In this document: positions 1-8,870 of the stretch, piece after piece | Numbering within the stretch: the stretch's first letter is position 1 | How the letters are laid out: the number at the start of each line of letters is the position of its first letter | Origin: Phoronis australis | Lineage: Eukaryota; Phoronida; Phoronidae | Length of the DNA: 37,872 nucleotides | Direction: 5' to 3' | Assembly: GCA_002633005.1 (NCBI GenBank) | Contig: NMRA01000423.1 | Span: forward strand, 292,791-330,662 | The notes under the pieces: generated by a model | What the model was told of the DNA's origin: nothing | The model's database searches: none | Seen by the model: the letters and a program-made list of their open reading frames with translations, nothing else | Program-made: the position numbers and the translations under genes

Positions 1-1157
1 TGTCTATTATTCTATGCTCGAGTACACAATAACTTACGTAGATAATTTATTGCCCTTAGTTCACAGTTTGTAAACCCAATAGTAAAGCAATAAGTTTGAG
101 TTTGAACTCGAAATTTCGAGTTTTTACTGGAGTTTGTAGCACGAATATAAGGGTCATCAAGGGCAAACTTGAACTAGAAACTCCTATGCATAAACTATAA
201 TGTATTCGAGCACAGTCTCATAACCAATTACCTTAAGTTCGCACAAAAGGAGCAGAGAAATTGCCAAATATAGTTTCGAGTTCGTTTCGAGTATAAAGAT
301 TAGAGACCGGGTCCAGGTTCCAAAACATGACACGCCCAGTCCTCTTGCTCATTGAGTGTCTACTGTTTGTTCATGATTTTTTAGATTTTACTGGTGACCG
401 TTTGTGTGACAGAATCCTTGATAGACTGTGACCCTTTGACACATAGGAGGCGCACCCCAAAAACTTGAGCAATTGTAAATGTTCAAGTAAACAGTCCCCG
501 ACGCTTTGTTGCATTGATCCTGGGTGTCAGACACACAAAGTACTGTGAATATGTTTGTCGTCAAATAATTGAATTTGACTCATGGTCCCGAAAGACAGGG
601 GCCTCTACTTTTCAAAAAAACTGTTTGCATCTGATGTTCCTAAAAAACAAAACTTCAAAGTAGAAACCTTCAACATGTTGGCGAGACACGAGCTTTGTCA
701 CCTCTTCCTATTTTTCACCAATTTATCCTGGATTTTCATGGCAGACAACTTGTCTTTCTTGAAAATGATGCATCACTGGATTGCTGTTAAGTTACCTGAG
801 TGTCGTCACGTCACCTGGTAAAGTTTGTAGTTGCACCAAACCAAGTTCTCTTAAACTACTGATTTGAGTCAAATTCTTGATGCCAAAAATTAGCATCACG
901 CTGTAATTGTTTGATGCATTATGTTGCGTGCTGGGAATGGCTGGGGTTATAATTTTATAATTTTGGCTTCAACTCAGAGTTTTTTAATAATAATTTGATT
1001 TTGTCGTGAATGGTTTACTAATTAGTTTTATTATTTTATTTTCTTGTTTTATTTCAAATTTGAAAGTCCATAAGTCTTGTCCTTGCATTACCATTATGTA
1101 ATGTGTCCTTGAGTCCATTTCATATCCCTAAACATTACTCTCTCTAATGAAGCCTGT
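1..1157. other. No gene recognised
   Basis: AT-rich sequence without a supportable exon. A 79-codon open frame at 582-821 resembles no family and has no splice or promoter context, so it is not called. The only structure seen is the palindrome at 105-122 and a loose cluster of TTCGAG words between about 100 and 300. Confidence 0.6.
105..122. repeat. Perfect 18-bp palindrome
   Basis: AACTCGAAATTTCGAGTT is fully self-complementary without a spacer. TTCGAG recurs at about 275-296. The function is unknown. It could be a decayed transposon terminus or chance. Confidence 0.7.
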
Positions 1158-1409
1158 GTGTGATGCTACACGTGTGATGCTACACGTGTGATGCTACACG
1201 TGTGATGCTACATGCGTGATGCTACATGGGTGATGCTACATGTGTGATGCTTCACGTGTGATGCTACACGTGTGATGCTACATGTGTGATGCTTCACGTG
1301 TGATGCTACACGTGTGATGCTTCACGTGTGATGCCACACGTGTGATGCTACACGTGTGATGCTACATGTGTGATGCTACACGTGTGATGCTACTCGTTTG
1401 ATGCTACTC
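1158..1409. repeat. 14-bp minisatellite, 18 units
   Basis: The unit is GTGTGATGCTACAC. Eighteen consecutive units fit exactly into 252 bp with no insertion or deletion; only substitutions differ (mostly the final C to T, and CTA to CTT). Wherever one unit ends in CAC and the next begins with GTG, the junction makes the E-box CACGTG, and this happens 11 times. No open frame or gene is attached. Confidence 0.95.
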
Positions 1410-1580
1410 TTGCTGACCTGCCTGCCTCCAACCTCTTTGCCGCTGATCTTATGCTTTTGGTATTTTCATGCTCCTACTGCGATTGGAGATGAAATTCAAA
1501 GCAAACTGCCAAAAGGCGTTTGTGTTGGGGACAGTAATGCATAAACAACTTGTGATTACTGTCTGGTTTGTTGTGTATTT

Positions 1581-1664
1581 GTCTGCATAACTATTGCTGT
1601 GTTACTAGCGGGGGGCTGGCTGGTCTACATAACTAGTGCTTTGTCACTAGCGGGGGGCTGGCTG
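1581..1664. repeat. 42-bp tandem duplication
   Basis: Two adjacent units begin GTCTGCATAACTA and GTCTACATAACTA, and each ends in a G-run followed by CTGGCTG. A third start (GTCTGCAT) follows at 1665. It is non-coding as far as can be seen. Confidence 0.85.
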
Positions 1665-1784
1665 GTCTGCATTCGCTGTAATCGAATGAAATCATTAATG
1701 TAACATGTCATGTTTCAAAATGATGGGTTAATGCATTTGAAATTGATAACTGTTATCAACTTATATCCCAGCATGGGGTCTGAT

Positions 1785-1868
1785 GAAGACAACACAGTCG
1801 GTAGATCTTCACACTGACTTCAATGTGAAGACAACACAATCAGTAGATCTTCAAATTGACTTCAATGC
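1785..1868. repeat. 42-bp tandem duplication, open frame
   Basis: Two copies of a unit beginning GAAGACAACACA lie head to tail. Because 42 is a multiple of three, the frame from the ATG at 1783 stays open and reads two 14-residue repeats (KTTQSVDL core). This is a by-product of unit length; nothing else supports a gene. Confidence 0.85.
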
Positions 1869-1917
1869 TTCCAACAATTCTGTGGTATTTCCTTGCGCAA
1901 TTTACAATAGCATTGTT

Positions 1918-2840
1918 TTGCGCCCGCATATTTATATGTGGGTACAATTTGCCGTCAACTCTCTCGGAGCACCCGTCATACAGAATTCGCATATGTATGT
2001 CCTAAACCTAAACACAAGGTTTTGAAGGTGACGTTGGATGACCACGAATTTCAGACGGATCCAACTGCTGGTGTGCCCCCTAGTCTTGGAACAATTTTAG
2101 TTCTTTTATGTTTTCCTTGGTATCTTCAAATATGTTCAATAGATTTTCATGAAAATTGGCACATAGGCACTTATGTGGGAGATTACGTTATCCTTTAGTT
2201 TTCGGAAGGATTTAAGGTATTTTGTGCCACCTAGTGGTCATTTTTACCGTTTTCTAGTCTGTTTTTTGTGGCGTCTTCCCCTCTATCTGTAGAAGCACTC
2301 TAACAATTGGCCTTTATGTCTTAGGGTGAAGATTGCAGTTGACGAAGATTTTCCCACGAGTTCAAGTACTGTAGCTACTCCTGGTGGTAGTTGTTGTTTT
2401 TGCAAACATAGCTGTATCTCTTTATAATACTCACTTCAGAATCTTTATTTAAGTTAGCAAGTTTATTTTTATAGAGTATACATGTACAGCAGGGGACGAC
2501 ATTTTTTCCACATCAAAAACTGTATCTCGTAAACCCCTTGCAAGATGTTTTTGAAATTTTGCTGTTTTATAAATACTAACTTGTCAGCAGATGAAGGGAT
2601 TCAACTACTGCTTTTATTCCTAATGGCAGTTTTTTACGTTTGCTATTGCATCTTTTGAGTTTTTTGAAGGAGTTTTGGCAAAAAAAATTTGAGAGACTAC
2701 GACTCGTACATATTTCTGGATTTGTTCGATGTATTTTGTGCCATCTAGTAGCCATACTTATGATACAAATAAACACCCCTAGAAGCACACTGTTTGCGGT
2801 GCATTTGTCGGCGCATTTCAATGCTCCGCATTGCGCTTGT
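1918..2840 (+). mobile_element. Compound repeat element, copy A
   Basis: It begins with an imperfect hairpin (CGCATATTTATATGTG) followed by a segment containing TGCCGTCA. The core carries box sequences whose TAG/TGG position falls at 2081, 2232, 2382 and 2746. The 3' part (about 2721-2840, including GATACAAATAAACA and GCGCATTTCA) is clearly homologous to 4421-4540 of copy B. Boxes expected between 2382 and 2746 are lost or decayed. No protein is encoded. The shared termini imply a family of elements rather than one local satellite. The class is undetermined: a non-autonomous Helitron-like element with an internal satellite (as known in molluscs and insects) is one option. Confidence 0.7.
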
Positions 2841-3233
2841 ACTAAAAGATAAACCACAATTTTCATGTTTGTGAAGTACATTGTTTACATAAAATTGCAT
2901 TAAATGGACTCGGTGAATTTAGATGACCAAACAGTGATCACTTGATGGTTGAATTGTTGATTCTGTGCCATGTTTCGTGTTTGGTGTTTCGCTTGCTTTG
3001 GTTGCATTGCATCGTGTTGAGTTGTCATCGTAGAGACCTTGGGTTACCGTGAGAATGGACGGAATTCACATAATCTGACAAGCAGAAATTTCATATTTTA
3101 GTAAAAGGTTTAGTATTTTAATTATTGAGTAACAAAAATTTAAGAATATGTATTGACCAATCAGACAATTCTGGCCACAAATTGATCAACAATCAATTCA
3201 CAGCATGCCTGTTTTGATAGTTCTTCATTTTTA
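2841..3233. other. Spacer between the two compound repeats
   Basis: Unique-looking AT-rich sequence with no open frame, promoter or repeat that can be supported. Confidence 0.5.
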
Positions 3234-4540
3234 TGCACCCACATATTGATATGTGGATGCCTTATGCCGTCATCTCCGTCCATCTGTTCGGGCGCGTCCG
3301 TCCAGTGTCCGCTGCTCTTTCTCCAAAACTGATTTACGTATGTTCATGAAATTTTGCACATGTGTTCCTTTCATGGATGGAACGACATGAGCGAACTTTC
3401 GGATGGATCCGACTACCGGTTTGCCCCCTAGTGGCAATTTTAGTTTTTTACGGTTACCAGTCTGTATCTTCAAAGGTCCTCAACATATTTTCACAAAATG
3501 TGGTTTATAGGCATATATTAGTGAGGAGATGGTAAGCTCCCATTTAAGGGTGGATTCGTCGTAGGTTGCACCACCTAGTGGCCGTTTTTACTGTTTTCGA
3601 GTCTGTTTTGAGCGTCCACCCCTCTATCAACTAAATCACTTTAAGCATCATTGTGAAAATTGGCATGTATGTTCTTACTATGAAGAGGACAGCTGACGAC
3701 AATTTTACGACAACTTTGACTTCTGTGGCGCCTCCTAGTGGCAGTTTTCTTGTGTCTATGGCTATATCTCCTAAACCGTTTGCAGGATCTTTACTAAATT
3801 TAGTAAGTGCATTTATGTGATGATGACAACGAATGACAATGTCGACATTCGGACAGGTCTGACTACTGGTGTGCCACCTAGTGACAATTTTATTATTTTA
3901 TGTTTACCTCTGTTTCTTTAAAGGTCCTCAACGTATTCTCATAATACTTGGTGTACAGGCTTCTGTTAGTGGGGTGACGCTATCATTCCATTAACAGATG
4001 GATTCGACCTAGTTTGCGCACCCTAGTGGCTAACTTTACTTTTTTTTGGCGTCCATTCCTCTAATCAACCAAAATTCTTTCAGGATAATTGTGAAAATTG
4101 GCGTGTATGTTTTTACTAAGAAGTGGACAGCTGATGATTTTCCGATGACTTCGACTACTGTGGCACCTCCTACGGGCAGTATCGTTTTTTGCGCCCATGG
4201 CTGTATCTCCTAAACTGTTCGCAGGATCTTTACTAAATTTAAGAAGTGTGTTCATATGATGGTGACAACGAACGACTATAATTTTCGGGTGGATCTGACT
4301 ACTGGTGTGCCCCCTGGTGGCAATTTTAGTTCTACGTCTACCTCTGTAACTTCAAAGGTCTTCAAGGGATTTTCATAAAATTTTTCTATTAAAGAAGGAA
4401 TGATAGGCCCCATTTTCAGATGGATTGTACATTTTTGTGCCATCTAGCGGTCATTTTCATGATACAAATAAACAACCCCTATAGCACACCATTTGCGATG
4501 CATTCGTGGGCGCATTTCAGTGGTCCGTGTTGCTCTTGTT
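3234..4540 (+). mobile_element. Compound repeat element, copy B
   Basis: The 5' end is a hairpin (CACATATTGATATGTG at 3239-3254) followed by TTATGCCGTCATC, matching copy A. The core consists of diverged monomers of about 145 bp, grouped in threes, so that the closest matches recur at about 440 bp: GACTACTGGTGTGCC-like text occurs near 3410, 3859 and 4296. The 3' end matches copy A (GATACAAATAAAC, GCGCATTTCAGTGG). Copy B is longer than copy A because it carries more monomers. There is no coding potential. Confidence 0.75.
3424..4452 (+). repeat. Array of eight CTCF-like boxes, ~145-bp spacing
   Basis: Boxes of the form CCNCCTAGTGGC have their central T at 3429, 3576, 3736, 3879, 4024, 4171, 4315 and 4445. 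The gaps are 147, 160, 143, 145, 147, 144 and 130 bp, with a mean of 145. The box at 4308-4322, TGCCCCCTGGTGGCA, is a near-ideal match to the animal CTCF core (GCGCCCCCTGGTGGC). The others usually carry TAG instead of TGG, or decay at one or two positions (TACGGGC at 4171). Flanking sequence between boxes is recognisably homologous from monomer to monomer. Protein binding is inference. Confidence 0.75.
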
Positions 4541-5255
4541 TCTGAAGGGGGAACTGTTCTTTTTCTGGTTTATAAAAACAGTTAACATGGTATGCAGCAT
4601 ATTAGTAAAGTGTTGCTGCGCGGAACAAGCAGTAGAAATATTGAAGGCAATTCCCAGATCAGTTTATGTTGTTTATCACTAGTATTAAAAAGGCTCTGGT
4701 AACTTACAAAATGTGGAAAATGGAATTTTAGATATGCCCAGACGGATTCCTCTGTATTTTGAAAAGGGAAAATCCAGGGTCTCTATTATGCTCCTGCTTA
4801 ATTCTGAGGAAGACATCTTGTGGTGGTTCTCAGAACTACCGTGTGTGTGTCTTTGTGTATGTCCTCTAACTGTACTGCCAGCATGTAGTGAACTGACCAG
4901 ACACAAGAGGGAGTTACTGTTATACTTTCTTTTATCACTGACTGATATAGAATATTCGACATAACCAATAAATGGCCCACAATGCATAGTTAAATAATGT
5001 AAACACATGCTTATCACAAGTACATCACTTCAGTTTTTTGATAACTAAAACACAAGTCCAGCTCCACCATGTTGAAATCTCAGGAAGTGTCCACAGTGCT
5101 AAAACATGCTTGGATGGACTCTGTCTGACATTTCATTTTCTTGAAGTGTCCTTCGTACGCAGAACAAGCAGGATCCTATGTGTGCCCACACAATAGCTGC
5201 ATTAGGGTATATGCCTGGATTATTCGTATTAACTGCCTCTCTGTTCTTGTTCTAG
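4541..5255. other. Probable intron of the SH3 gene
   Basis: It lies immediately upstream of the acceptor at 5255. The polypyrimidine stretch ending CTGTTCTTGTTCTAG (5241-5255) is the 3' splice signal. Open frames at 4685-5017 (minus) and 4713-4964 (plus) overlap each other and have no family resemblance. The upstream exon that should end two bases into a codon was not found. Confidence 0.5.
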
Positions 5256-5368
5256 TGAAAATAATGTGGAAGAAAGCAGCCCTGCAAATTTCACTACACA
5301 AGAATCATTTGACGCAATTGACGACGAGTTTGTCTTGGGTCGTTGCCGGGCGCTCTATCCATTCCCTG
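5256..5368 (+). CDS. CIP4/FBP17/TOCA-1-like protein, penultimate coding exon (SH3 start)
   Basis: This is an internal exon of 113 nt, bounded by a good acceptor (TTCTTGTTCTAG) and donor (CTG|GTAAGA). The first base completes a codon from the preceding exon; the reading then gives an acidic linker (ENNVEESSPANFTTQ, then DDEF) running into GRCRALYPFP, which is beta-strand A and the ALYDY-type motif of an SH3 domain. The last G joins GC of the next exon to make glycine. In the CIP4/FBP17/TOCA-1 family this domain is C-terminal, after an F-BAR domain and a Cdc42-binding HR1 region, and recruits N-WASP, WAVE/Abi and dynamin at curved membranes. The F-BAR and HR1 exons are upstream of the window or were not found in it. 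Family assignment rests on the SH3 sequence and the acidic linker. Confidence 0.92.
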
Positions 5369-5377
5369 GTAAGACAC

Positions 5378-5477
5378 GACTTTGCTTATGTTGCTCTTGT
5401 GTTAACACTGGGCTCTTTTAGTTGTCAGACTTTGTTTATGTTGCTCTTGTGTTAACACTGGGCTCTTTTAGTTGTCA
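5378..5477 (+). repeat. 50-bp tandem duplication in the SH3 intron
   Basis: Two nearly identical copies (GACTTTGCTTATGTTGC... and GACTTTGTTTATGTTGC...) start nine bases after the donor. Each ends in CTCTTTTAGTTGTCA, so each carries an acceptor-like TTTTAG. The copies differ by about one base, so the event is recent. Confidence 0.9.
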
Positions 5478-5833
5478 GTTGTGTTGATAATTAAGTTTCC
5501 GTGTTAACTTTGGACACCGTCGTGTGTCTAAATGCATAGCTGTACAAACTGTGAGTCACTTGCTTACTCATGCAAGATCTTAAAACAATTTGACATTTGG
5601 AAAGAGACTCAATTGTTATGTGGTATAATCGCCAAGAATCTAGCTAATTGAACAAGGTTCATGTTGGTAATACATATATTTCAAAGTTTGCATGAAATTT
5701 GGCTGAAACTCATTGATAGGGAGAGTTAATGTGGTCCCATTGGAAATACTGTTTTGGGTGAGGATAGTTTGTGGTAACAAAAGATATGAAGGGCCAATAA
5801 TTGAAGGGTGTTATTATTCTGTTGTTTTTGTAG

Positions 5834-5982
5834 GCACAAACGAGGGTTCAATCAGTATGGAGCAAGATGAATATTTCTCTCTGATTGAACAAGACCAGGG
5901 TGATGGTTGGACGCGTGTACGTAGGAATAATGGAGAGGAAGGTTACGTGCCCACCGCCTGGTTGGACATTGAGCTGTATTAA
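5834..5982 (+). CDS. CIP4/FBP17/TOCA-1-like protein, terminal exon (SH3 end)
   Basis: It begins after TTGTTTTTGTAG and ends at TAA 5980-5982. With the split glycine codon it completes the SH3 domain: GTNEGSISMEQDEYFSLI (RT loop and strand B, acidic), EQDQGDGWTRVRR (the conserved GDGW with the ligand-binding Trp), then NNGEEGYVPTAWLDIELY and stop. NEG, GDGWTR, NGEEGYVPT and a hydrophobic last strand are hallmarks of the family; vertebrate members read GDGWTRARRQNGEEGYVPTS. The protein ends two residues after the last strand, without the short tail of vertebrate paralogues. Most animals outside vertebrates have one such gene. The open frame extends upstream to an ATG at 5713, but that part is intron, as shown by the acceptor and by the domain boundary. 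Confidence 0.94.
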
Positions 5983-6165
5983 CTCCTAGTGACATCTGTT
6001 GGAACATTGTCTTCTCACATTCTGTTGGAGGGGATATGTTATAATTTCCTGTGTCTTGTTTGGTCATAAACTACAAAATCAATCCTGGTAATGTTTTGAA
6101 AAAATACACACCTGCATTGACCACTGGTGACACCTGTTGGGAACAAGTGATGTTTTAGTTCAAGA

Positions 6166-6306
6166 TACAAATATGTTGATTGGTTGTAAGGCTGGAGGCT
6201 TTATACCACAGTCCTGGTTGTAAGGCTGGAGGCTTTATACCACAGTCCTGGTTGTAAGGCTGGAGGCTTTATACCACAGTCCTGGTTGAACATGCAGCTG
6301 TTTTAA
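6166..6306 (+). pseudogene. Decayed partial copy of the SH3 terminal exon
   Basis: Read as GGFIPQSWL ... NMQLF stop, this aligns with EGYVPTAWLDIELY stop of the real exon 5'-3' and residue for residue over the last SH3 strands. Nucleotide similarity continues past the stop (TTAAGCTGTTAGTCGCCTCTG against TTAACTCCTAGTGACATCTG), so it is a genomic duplication rather than convergence. A second 3'-UTR match, CTGGTGACACCTGTTGGGAACA near 6124, resembles 5987-6005. The upstream part of the domain is missing, and the 34-bp triplication interrupts it with an early TAA. An acceptor-like GATGTTTTAG ends at 6158. It could be an alternative last exon but is more likely a relic. Confidence 0.6.
6181..6282 (+). 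repeat. 34-bp perfect triplication
   Basis: Three identical units starting TGGTTGTAAGGCTGGAGG occur at 6181, 6215 and 6249; a fourth start (TGGTTGAAC) at 6283 leads into the ancestral stop. 34 is not a multiple of three, so the array breaks the SH3-like frame. Identity between units implies a recent event. Confidence 0.95.
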
Positions 6307-7980
6307 GCTGTTAGTCGCCTCTGTTTTTAGACATTAAGTATTGTCGTATTATTCTGTCAGCCACGTAACCTTAGCAAATTGTACACTCTGTAGACTCATG
6401 TCTGTGGCTGGCAATCATATCGTTGTATTATGTTGAGATTGGTTGTCATATGTCTGGTGCTTTATGTGATCAGCAGTATACAGTGGTAGCTTCCAACACA
6501 AAAATTAATTATTAAATTGGCTGTATTATTACCAAACTACATGACGTCATGTGACTTGCATGGTGGAGTGTTTTTGTAAAGTGAGTAGTTCATAAAGAGA
6601 CCACATTGGCTGTAAACTACTGTTTCACTCACATTGAATGGCTAAGTTTATTGAGGGACACTGCATGCAAGCTATCAATTCGTGGTGTAAAAGAACTGCT
6701 CGCAAATTGTTAGATCATGTGGTTTATACATAGGTGTTATAAATTGAATTGAAAATTAACTTTGGAAGTAATGTAAAATATCTGGTTACTGAATATTTTG
6801 ATGCGTTGAAACCTTTTTGACTTTTTGCATTGTACATTGGCAAATTTTTATTGAGTCCTACCCTGTATTGCAATAGGTTGTGCTTTGTGTCATCTCATAG
6901 TTGAGGTTAAAGGTCAGGACAAAAGTTAACATAGTCCATCGACTTATGACCTATTTTCACCCAACTTATATTTTATTGTATTACATTGTATTTTATTGTA
7001 TTGCTAATGACTGAAAGTACTTAATTTATAAACAGGTCTCTTTAACTATATAGTTGACCCACGTATTATACATTATAACTCAAGAGTTAGTGTGTGTTGA
7101 TGCCACGGCACATGTTGGGAGATTACTGATCAGAACTAGATATAGTCTCAAATCCTTCCTTAGTAAAATAAGAGATTAGAGATTATTTATGGGTTTGGAA
7201 AGAACTGATTCGTTATTGCTTGGTTCCACAAGGTGGTGTCACGGCGCGTTATTTTACGCGTCCATGCTGTAAACAACCCCCTTTAAACGAGATAAGGAAT
7301 GATTTGGAGTATGGTCTCGTTAGACAAGTTATCACATAGTGAAAAGTCGACTCTTTCCGATAGGTTTATATGAGAATTAAGTCTACGTTTAAGTTGATTT
7401 TGGCGGACTACGAGTTTATAGCTATGTTACATAGCGTCTTTAGGAAGTTGAGAAAATTATCACCCCAAATTCTATCATTTTGCAGTTGTAGGGAGTCTTT
7501 TTAATTGTCGCCATATTTCTAACTTTTGAATGATTTTGTCATCTTTGATGTTCCTTGTCTTATGTTTCTATTAGTGGAGCTATCCAGCGATCTGCATTAG
7601 TTTTTTAGTAATTATGAAAAGAAGCTATAGAATGATCTGGAAAATTTTTTTAGTACTTTAGTAAAGAATCAGTGTATGTCTGAACCCTGGCTGACTGTTA
7701 TCTTCATCAAGTAAAAATTGTACCTGTCAGATCCAGCTGTTATGATATAGTGTCTCCATAAATGGCAAAATTGAACCTACCTGAATGTCAGAGTGCACTT
7801 CGTCAAAGTTGAATGAAGATAGGACTTAAGTGCCTTTGACATGCGCTTGTCAGACATGTCAGTGTTTTACTGTGTTTCTTCACTAGCCAATAGGTGTCAC
7901 TTTGCTGCTCATCAGCTTGACTTTTTAAAATATATATTTTATGTGACTGTATCATTCATGTAAGTAGTTGAGTAGGCAGG
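6307..7980. other. Non-coding sequence downstream of the SH3 gene
   Basis: It should include the 3' UTR of the SH3 gene; no single polyadenylation signal can be chosen with confidence (an ATTAAA lies near 6511). There is a low-complexity TTTTATTGTATTA patch near 6971-7002. No exon was recognised. Confidence 0.5.
6539..6552. promoter_or_regulatory. CRE palindrome
   Basis: ACATGACGTCATGT is a 14-bp perfect palindrome centred on TGACGTCA, the CREB/ATF full site. It lies about 560 bp after the SH3 gene stop with no known promoter beside it, so its role is open. Confidence 0.35.
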
Positions 7981-8001
7981 TTGACCTTGACCTTGACCTT
8001 G
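7981..8001 (-). promoter_or_regulatory. Three overlapping nuclear-receptor half-sites
   Basis: TGACCT is repeated three times without spacing (7982-7999), flanked so that the minus strand reads TCAAGGTCA in overlapping register. TCAAGGTCA is the monomer site of ERR and NR5A receptors, and spacer-free direct repeats can bind dimers. No promoter is recognised nearby. Binding is inference. Confidence 0.35.
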
Positions 8002-8469
8002 TCCCATGTCTGCTGGTCATGTCACTTCACATTCAGTTTCTAATGTTATCAATTTGCCTTATGCTAGGGGTGGTGGGATTACTTTATTCACAGGTAAATT
8101 TAGATAAAAGCGGAGGCCATCAAGGATGTCCATGTGAAATACAAAGATTGATTTTAAAGATATCTGTGTACCTTACAGTTGACACTAAACCTTTATATGG
8201 CAAGCTGTGTTCGTAAAGATAGGTTATGTTTGTCTACATACGCTATTCTCATCAAAGTGTTTAAAAGTTTGTAAAGTCACCTGTTGGACACCTTCTCTTG
8301 CCATAGCACACTTTACACACACGGGAAAAGATAGTAGAGTGAAACCAAAAACTCCATCCAACCTCTGACTCAATTGCACGTGGTAAGATTAACCGAGTTC
8401 AAAGTTCAGTGGTAAGGGAATTGTGCATCGTAAGAATTTTTGTTGGGCGTGATCGATGGGCAGTAGCAT

Positions 8470-8862
8470 TTGAGATTTCAAATTTATTTCAACCTTCATT
8501 TTTTCACCATAGGTGGACTATTCCTCTCAATGATTAGAAAACGGACATTTTTGCATTGTTTCTCCCTTAGACAGCCACTACAGTGTAGTAATAGCTATAC
8601 CGTTTTGCCTAGAGCTTGTTCTGGACTTAAGAATAGTTTTAGTAAAATCACGTTGTCACGTGCTTGTACCTGTACTGAAGAAAATCGTGATGACGTTAAT
8701 GAAATAGTGACTGGGAAACTTCTGTGTACTGGAAGACTCACTCTCTGCCTATCGGTGTTTCTTCGGCGATCACCGTATGAAAACGTGACAACTAGTACTA
8801 ACTGTTTGGGCAAACTTAACATTACTGTTGACATGGTTTCCTCTAGATTGTCCTTAATATAG
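8470..8862 (+). other. Open frame of 130 codons, unsupported
   Basis: This frame is open for 130 codons, with an acceptor-like TTTTTTCACCATAG ending at 8511. The internal start MIRKRTFLHCFSLRQP is basic and could suggest a mitochondrial presequence. No domain is recognised, the composition is not clearly coding, and the opposite strand is also open (8595-8870), which argues for chance. About one ORF of this length is expected in a window of this size and composition. Confidence 0.15.
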
Positions 8863-8870
8863 TTTTTCAT

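Noticed and set aside
5713-5833. ATG at 5713 as start of the SH3 ORF
   Set aside because: TTGTTTTTGTAG at 5822-5833 is an acceptor and the SH3 domain continues from the exon at 5256; the upstream frame is intron.
8470-8862. 130-codon ORF as a mitochondrial protein gene
   Set aside because: No domain, opposite strand equally open, and about one ORF of this length is expected by chance; listed only as unsupported.
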